Source: JADJMO01 sp016794445
Lineage (GTDB): Bacteria > Myxococcota_A > Polyangia > Polyangiales > JADJMO01
DNA: 11,046 nucleotides
NCBI GenBank assembly: GCA_016794445.1
Contig: JAEUKC010000447.1
Coordinates: 1 to 11,046 of the forward strand
Reading direction: 5' to 3'
The notes under the pieces were generated by a model. The model saw only the letters and a list, made by a program, of their open reading frames with translations, was not told the DNA's origin and searched no databases. Below, piece by piece: positions 6,051-11,046 of this stretch. Numbering within the stretch: position 1 is the first letter of the stretch; the number at the start of each line of letters is the position of its first letter. A program made the position numbers and the translations under genes.

Positions 6051-9000
6051 TCATTTTCCGAGGGGAGTACCTGCCCCGATGATGACGCGGGGGCAAGTGA
6101 GAGTTCGGAAGATCGTGTCGTCGAAGGGGTGCTCCTTGCGAGAAGGGCGCAGCTCCATGCGGACGTAGGCCTTGGGGGCCTTGAGCTCCCAGGTGGCGAT
6201 GAGGGGCACGGGGGCCCCCGGCTTGTGGGCGAGCCCGGGCTTGATGGTGGCCGCCTCGAGCAGGCGGAACATCCCGAAATCACCCTGACGCGTGATCTCC
6301 TCGTCGAGCTGGTTGATGCCGCGGACCTTGATCCGGCCGCCGCGCTGCGTCGGCTCCTTGGCGGGCCACTGCACCTTGAGCCACTGCTCCGGCTCGTTGC
6401 GGTAGGTCTTGCTCGCGCCGTCGATCTCGAAGGTGACCTCGGAGATGTCCTCGCTCACCGAGTGGAGGTTGATCTCGAACTCCACCACCGGCGCCTCGAC
6501 CGGCCCCTTCGCGGGGAACGCGGCGGCGGTGATGGCCGCCGACTTCTTGAGGCAGGTGAGCAGGGCCGGGGTGTAGGGGATCGCGGACTTGAACCGGACC
6601 GCGGGGACGAACGCGTCACCCTGGCGCTCGAGGGTCCCCTTGAGGTTGGCCTCGTAGAAGCCCCAGAGCACGCCGTCCTTCGGCTTGAAGAACTCACCGA
6701 AGTCCTGCACGGACGCGTCCGTCGTGGAGTTGGGGTTGAAGGGGTAGAGGGTCGAGAGCTGGGTGTTCCACTTCTTCCAGACCGTGGGCTCCCAGAGCCC
6801 CGCCTGACCGCCGCCGACGTCCTTGCCGATGGCCTGCCACGCGAGCGCGATCGGCCGCATGAGCAGCGGAGAGAGCAGCGGGCGCGTGAAGCCGTCCTGC
6901 TCGGCGAGCAGCGCGCTCGTCGTGCGATAGGCGTTCTCGAGCTCACCAGCCAGCGCCTTGCCGTCCGGCATGGCCTTGGTGTCCTTGAGGTCCGTGAGCA
7001 GGCCGATGAGCTTGCCGAGGACCGCCTGGTACTGCGCGAGGCCGGTGGAGGGAGGCGGGTCGCCTTCCTTCGGGGGGTTCTCGGGCACGGCGAACCGGGT
7101 CATCGGGCGGAACGCCACCTCGACCGGCGAGAGCGGCCGACCCTTCGGCTTCTCGGGACCTTGCTGGGGGTTCAGGCCGAGCGTCTGGTCGATCTTGGCC
7201 TCGACCTGCTTCTTGCCCTTCTCGAGCAGCTCCTCGGCGACGTTGCCGGCCGTGCCCTTCGGGGCCACGAGCTCGAGGCGCGTGTTCTCGTCGAGCGTGC
7301 GCAGGAGGCGCAGATACGGCCACTCGGTCTCGGAGAGCGCCGACAGCTCGTCGAGCGCCTTGATCGAGTTCTCCGGCGACTGCACCTCGATGCTGGCGAT
7401 GAAGTCGTGCCAGGCCGCCTGGTAGCGGTCGAAGTAGAGCTTGCGGAGGTTGTTGACCGCCTTCTTGATGTCCTCGTCGTTGGACTTGGCGTTGTCGCCG
7501 AGCACCCACTTCTCGGCCGCGAGCTGGTCCTGCTTGACCGTGAGGAGCTCACGCACCCGGAGCCAGCCGAGCTTGGTGTACGCGCCGTCGACCGTGGTGG
7601 TCTTCTTGGACGTGACGAACGGCGTGACCGACCCGTAGAACAGCTGGTCGAAGCGGATGGCCGCGATCTCGAAGTTGGCGTCGCGGACGAGCGCCTCGTA
7701 CTCGCGGTCGACCTGGGGGACCTGCAAGAGCGACGAGCGCGTGCGGCTCACCATCGTGCGGTCGATCTTCCACGGCGGGATCTCGCCGCGCTTGACGAGC
7801 TCGACGTAGAACTCGACGTGCGGCTTGAGGTTGTCCTCGAGCGGCTGCGACACCGGGGCCCGCAGCGCGGCGATCCACAGCTTGGTGAGGCGCGGCACGA
7901 CCCAGCCCACGTCGAGGTGGGAGAGCTCCATGTCGCTCATCATCAGGTAGACCTTGAGGTCGTCGTAGCTGCGGTTGAACGCCTCGCCCTTCTGGGCGCT
8001 GGCCGGGTCGATCGACTTGAGGCGACCGTCGAGGAGGGCGCGGGTCGGGTCGGCGAAGCCCACCTTGAGCTGCGCGACGTAGACCGAGCGGGCCGAGGGG
8101 TAGAGCCGCTCGCCGACGTACATGCCCCACCGCATGTCGAGGTCGGCGCCCTTGGCGCGCCAGTTGTCGAGCTTGCGCAGCTGACCGAGGAGCGCGTCGA
8201 GCCGCTTGGCCTTCTGCTCGGGCGGGCTCGGGTCGCTCCACACGACCTTGCTCGCGTCGGTGGCCATGGCCTTGGTCTCGTCGACCAGGGTCATGTTGCG
8301 GGAGAACGTGCACGACGATGGCACGATGAGCACGAGCGCGATGCCGATGGCGGCCGCCGCGTAGGCGAGCCGGCGCAGGCGCTGCCGACGGAGCTCGCGC
8401 GCGGTGCGGGCGGCCACGTCCTGGTCGGGGAACACGATCTTCTTGAAGAAGTCGGTGACGAAGTAGCTCTTGGACTCGGTCGTGGCCTCCTTCGGGGTCT
8501 CCGAGGGGCGCAGGCCGAACGCGCGCGCCATGCTGCCGAGCACGCGGTCCATGGGGCGGCCCTCCTGGGTGCCGCTCGTGAAGTAGAACCCGCGGAAGAT
8601 CGGCGGCTCCGAGTAGGTGTTCTTCTCGAACAGCCCACCGACGAAGTCGACCAGGTTCTGCTTGAGGGTCTCGAACTCGAGGGGGAACTGGTAGATCTTG
8701 GCGCGCGCCTCGTCGTTGCGCTCCTTGCCGATGCGCTTGACCGCGCGGGCGTGGAGCGACTTCACGAGGGTCTCGATCTCGACCTCGGTCGAGCGACCGG
8801 CGTTCTCGAGGGTCTCGCCGAGCGAGAACGAGGCGCCCCAGATCTGGCCGCGCTCGCTCTTGCGGAGGTCGGCGAAGAACTCGACGAAGCCGCCGACCAG
8901 GTCGGTCTTGGTGAACATCACGTAGACCGGCACGATCATCTCGAGGCGGGTCATCACCTCGTCGACGCGCGCGCGGAGCTTCTTCGCGTACTCGTCGACC

Positions 9001-9647
9001 TGCTCCTCGTTGGCGTTGGCGAGGTCGGTGAGGCTGATCGCCACGATGACGCCGTTGAGGGGCTTCTTCGTGCGGTAGCGCTTGAGCATGTCGAGGAAGG
9101 CGAGCCACTCCTCGTAGTCGTCCTTCTCGGTCGTGTAGCGACCGGCGGTGTCGAGGAGGATGGCCTCGTTGGTGAACCACCAGTCGCAGTTGCGGGTGCC
9201 GCCGACGCCCTTGATGCCGCCGCCGCGCGGGTCGAGGAACGGGAAGTTGAGCCCGGAGGCCTTGAGCGCGGTGGTCTTGCCGGCGCCCGGGGGGCCGATG
9301 ATCATGTACCAGGGCAGCGCGTAGAGGGCCTCGGCGCCCTTCACCCCGCCGAGCTTGCTCGACTTGAGCGAGGCGAGCCCCTGGGTGAACTGCAGCTGCA
9401 GGGCGGCGATCTCGGCCCGACGATCGGGCCGCGCGTTCATCGCCTGCTGCTCGGCCTGACGGAGCAGCTCACGCTCGAGGGCGCGGGCGGCGCGCTTGGC
9501 GCGCATCCTCCGGTAGACGAGCACCGCCACCACGAGGAGGCCGACGGCGACGCTGGCGAGCACCTTCGTGAGGAAGGCAAGCTTCAAGAAATACCCGGCC
9601 ACCCAGACGAGGGCGAGCAGGAATGCGGCTAGGAAATAGATCCACAT
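6051..9647 (-). CDS. tssM: TssM, IcmF-family inner-membrane component of the T6SS
   Basis: TssM spans the inner membrane, binds TssL and, through its periplasmic part, TssJ, forming the trans-envelope channel. The 1198-residue product has two N-terminal membrane segments (about 3-22 and 27-45), then a cytoplasmic NTPase-like domain with Walker A GPPGAGKTT (118-126), LLDTAGR (164-170) and TKTDL (246-250). The conserved PIFRGFYFTSGTQEGRPMDRVL block lies at 349-370, the third membrane segment at about 427-444 after a basic stretch, and a long periplasmic region follows to the C-terminus. The intact Walker A suggests nucleotide binding is retained, which is not true of all family members. The start lies 12 nt after the tssL stop with only a weak ribosome site (GAG), so translational coupling is likely. 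No frameshift is visible. Confidence 0.97.
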   Translation of the reverse strand: MWIYFLAAFLLALVWVAGYFLKLAFLTKVLASVAVGLLVVAVLVYRRMRAKRAARALERELLRQAEQQAMNARPDRRAEIAALQLQFTQGLASLKSSKLGGVKGAEALYALPWYMIIGPPGAGKTTALKASGLNFPFLDPRGGGIKGVGGTRNCDWWFTNEAILLDTAGRYTTEKDDYEEWLAFLDMLKRYRTKKPLNGVIVAISLTDLANANEEQVDEYAKKLRARVDEVMTRLEMIVPVYVMFTKTDLVGGFVEFFADLRKSERGQIWGASFSLGETLENAGRSTEVEIETLVKSLHARAVKRIGKERNDEARAKIYQFPLEFETLKQNLVDFVGGLFEKNTYSEPPIFRGFYFTSGTQEGRPMDRVLGSMARAFGLRPSETPKEATTESKSYFVTDFFKKIVFPDQDVAARTARELRRQRLRRLAYAAAAIGIALVLIVPSSCTFSRNMTLVDETKAMATDASKVVWSDPSPPEQKAKRLDALLGQLRKLDNWRAKGADLDMRWGMYVGERLYPSARSVYVAQLKVGFADPTRALLDGRLKSIDPASAQKGEAFNRSYDDLKVYLMMSDMELSHLDVGWVVPRLTKLWIAALRAPVSQPLEDNLKPHVEFYVELVKRGEIPPWKIDRTMVSRTRSSLLQVPQVDREYEALVRDANFEIAAIRFDQLFYGSVTPFVTSKKTTTVDGAYTKLGWLRVRELLTVKQDQLAAEKWVLGDNAKSNDEDIKKAVNNLRKLYFDRYQAAWHDFIASIEVQSPENSIKALDELSALSETEWPYLRLLRTLDENTRLELVAPKGTAGNVAEELLEKGKKQVEAKIDQTLGLNPQQGPEKPKGRPLSPVEVAFRPMTRFAVPENPPKEGDPPPSTGLAQYQAVLGKLIGLLTDLKDTKAMPDGKALAGELENAYRTTSALLAEQDGFTRPLLSPLLMRPIALAWQAIGKDVGGGQAGLWEPTVWKKWNTQLSTLYPFNPNSTTDASVQDFGEFFKPKDGVLWGFYEANLKGTLERQGDAFVPAVRFKSAIPYTPALLTCLKKSAAITAAAFPAKGPVEAPVVEFEINLHSVSEDISEVTFEIDGASKTYRNEPEQWLKVQWPAKEPTQRGGRIKVRGINQLDEEITRQGDFGMFRLLEAATIKPGLAHKPGAPVPLIATWELKAPKAYVRMELRPSRKEHPFDDTIFRTLTCPRVIIGAGTPLGK

Positions 9648-9659
9648 GGTTCTGCTCGG

Positions 9660-10340
9660 TTATTTCGGGGCCGTCTTCTCGGCCTGTTGATCCATCGTCT
9701 TGACGGCGTCGTCCGTGCTCGATCCGAGGACGAGCTTGAGGACGAAGAAGGCGACCAGGGCGAGGCCCAGGCAGCCTATGGCGAGGGCGAGGATGGGAGC
9801 GTCGCCGCGGGACATTCCGCGACCACTGTCCTTCGGCTCGCCGTGGGGACTGATGTTCTCGCCGCCCGGGAGGGCGCGGGCGAGGAGCGCGGCGCCGCGC
9901 TCGGTCATCGCGAGCAGCCCGTCGCCGTCGTTGCGGACGGCGTAGACGCCCTGGAAGCCGAGCGCGAGGCACAGGTAGTAGATCTGGAAGACGTGCGCGC
10001 GGTTCGGCTCTCTCGAGAGCTGATCCATCTTGGTGAAGAAGCCCTCACCGGCGGTGTTCTCGTTGTAATACGTGAGCTGGAGCGGCCGCCCCATCCACTG
10101 CTGCCGGCCTGGCCACGGCGAGCGGAGGATCTGCTCGTCGATGAACGCGACCAGCGCGTACTTGGCGTCGGCCACGTCGGCCTCGGGGATGCCGGCCTCC
10201 TGGGCCTTGCGCGCCATGTTGTCGAACAGCGTCTCGATGCGCCGGGCGAGCACCTCGGGGGAGGGCAGGTCACGCGCCGACGAAAGCTGACTCGCTAGCG
10301 TCAGGACGTCGGAGCAGACCCAGTACATCTTGTCGAGCAT
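9660..10340 (-). CDS. tssL: TssL, DotU-family inner-membrane component of the T6SS
   Basis: TssL anchors the cytoplasmic hook domain that recruits TssK and the baseplate to the membrane complex, and pairs with TssM. The 226-residue product has the DotU core: a helical N-terminus (1-70), FIDEQILRSPWPGRQQW (66-82), then QLTYYNENTAGEGFF (88-102) and HVFQIYYLCLALGFQGVYAV (116-135). A single membrane segment lies at about 182-204, followed by a polar tail of about 20 residues that should be periplasmic. There is no OmpA-like peptidoglycan-binding domain at the end, so wall anchoring must come from another protein if it exists. The ATG at 10340 has a possible GGAA ribosome site about 9 nt upstream. 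It sits 90 nt after tssK and 12 nt before tssM. Confidence 0.95.
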   Translation of the reverse strand: MLDKMYWVCSDVLTLASQLSSARDLPSPEVLARRIETLFDNMARKAQEAGIPEADVADAKYALVAFIDEQILRSPWPGRQQWMGRPLQLTYYNENTAGEGFFTKMDQLSREPNRAHVFQIYYLCLALGFQGVYAVRNDGDGLLAMTERGAALLARALPGGENISPHGEPKDSGRGMSRGDAPILALAIGCLGLALVAFFVLKLVLGSSTDDAVKTMDQQAEKTAPK

Positions 10341-10430
10341 GGTGGGGATTCCAGAAACGGGGTTACGCTGCGGGTTCGGAGCGGAGGACCGGACAGGGAC
10401 GGTCCGGGAGCGACAAAGCAGAAAGAAGGC
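10341..10430 (-). other. tssK-tssL spacer with a weak inverted repeat
   Basis: This 90-nt spacer holds a 6-bp inverted repeat (GGACCG 10386-10391 with CGGTCC 10400-10405, 8-nt loop). No T-run follows on the minus strand, so it is not an intrinsic terminator. I see no promoter I would defend. Its effect, if any, would be on mRNA stability or relative expression. Confidence 0.3.
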
Positions 10431-11046
10431 CTACTGGAGGTTCGCGGGGTCGACGGCGTAGAGCTGGAAGTCGACCGTCGCGGCAGGGTCGACCGGGTGG
10501 TACAGCGCTATGCTCCCGCTGGAAGCGATGTCGGGCCAAAACTCCGGCGTCCGCACCACCTTGAAGAAGGTCAAACCAGGCTTGATCGGCAGGGCGCCGG
10601 GCGGCCGGTACTCGAGCTCGACCCGGGCGCCGTTGATGGCCGAGTTGAGGATCGCGCCGATCTGACCCCAGGACGCGATCTTCATCAGCTTGGGCAGCCG
10701 GTCGCGCACGTTGGCCTCGGGCATGGTGCCCGAGCAGGCGAGGAACAGCTCGTAGCGGAGGACCTGCGGGTCCTCGAGGCGGCCGAGGTACATGCCGTCG
10801 TCGCGGCGCTGCAGCGGGATCTGGATGTACCGCTCGGCGATGACCGCGTTGAGCAGCTGGGTGGCCCGCGCGAACATCGGCTCGAACACCTCGCCGAGGT
10901 CGAGGAAGTTGAACTTGGGGATGGTGGTCGGGTCGCCGTCGACCGCGAACGTGCAGAGCTGCCCGATGAGCTGGGCGAGCACCAGGTACGCATCTTCGGG
11001 CGAGCTGTGCCCCTGGTCGACCACGTGCGAGAACGGCGGGATCAGG
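10431..11046 (-). CDS. tssK: TssK, T6SS baseplate-membrane connector, C-terminal part (5' end outside window)
   Basis: TssK trimers link the baseplate to the TssL/TssM complex. Only about 204 C-terminal residues are in the window; the family is usually around 440-450 long, so the start lies beyond position 11046. The reading frame is open up to the window edge, with IPPFSHVVDQGHSSPEDAY at the visible N-terminal end, so the GTG at 11024 is not a real start. Family-like segments are PEDAYLVLAQLIGQL, then RYIQIPLQRRDDGMYLGRLED, RLPKLMKIASWGQIGAILNS and a C-terminal beta-rich stretch with TFFKVVRTPEFWPDI and SIALYHPVD. In characterised TssK the C-terminal region binds the membrane complex. It is the first gene of the visible operon. 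Confidence 0.95.
   Translation of the reverse strand, partial: LIPPFSHVVDQGHSSPEDAYLVLAQLIGQLCTFAVDGDPTTIPKFNFLDLGEVFEPMFARATQLLNAVIAERYIQIPLQRRDDGMYLGRLEDPQVLRYELFLACSGTMPEANVRDRLPKLMKIASWGQIGAILNSAINGARVELEYRPPGALPIKPGLTFFKVVRTPEFWPDIASSGSIALYHPVDPAATVDFQLYAVDPANLQ

Noticed and set aside
5985..9632. A plus-strand open frame of about 1215 residues opposite tssM
   Set aside because: It mirrors tssM almost exactly, is dominated by Leu, Arg, Glu, Val and Gly with no recognisable domain, and such long antisense frames are expected where the third codon position is nearly always G or C. tssM has clear family motifs.

Overview
This window is a strongly GC-rich piece of a Gram-negative chromosome that carries about half of a type VI secretion system (T6SS) core locus, all on the minus strand. 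The likely source is a myxobacterium or related Myxococcota/deltaproteobacterium. That is an inference from the GC content, the long unstructured Asp/Pro/Gly-rich and Cys-rich lipoprotein starting with a 'GCGART' mature end, and the character of the T6SS proteins. I could not run any search to confirm it.

Read in the direction of transcription (right to left), the layout is: tssK (C-terminal half only, cut by the window edge), tssL, tssM, tagF, tssA, a 188-bp gap, tssB, tssC, a strong intrinsic terminator, a separately initiated lipoprotein gene, and finally a 61-bp tandem repeat and a very G/C-rich tract at the window start. TssK, TssL and TssM are baseplate-connector and membrane-complex parts. 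TssA is the cap/adaptor that coordinates tail assembly. TssB and TssC form the contractile sheath. TagF is a post-translational regulator. Spacing from tssK to tssA is short (90, 12, 37 and 62 nt), and tssB and tssC are 3 nt apart, so the block looks like one operon, or two if tssBC has its own promoter in the 188-bp gap.

The window lacks tssD/hcp, tssE, tssF, tssG, tssH/clpV, tssI/vgrG, tssJ and any recognisable effector or immunity gene. The terminator after tssC marks the left end of the T6SS transcript, so the missing parts should lie to the right of the window or elsewhere in the genome.

I found no evidence for an entirely new system. The less ordinary items are the Cys-rich repeat lipoprotein beside the T6SS, with a perfect 15-bp duplication in its signal peptide; a TssA with a Pro/Ala linker and an uninterrupted run of 14 glycines; the repeat-rich leader of tssB; and the 61-bp tandem repeat with internal inverted repeats downstream of the lipoprotein gene.
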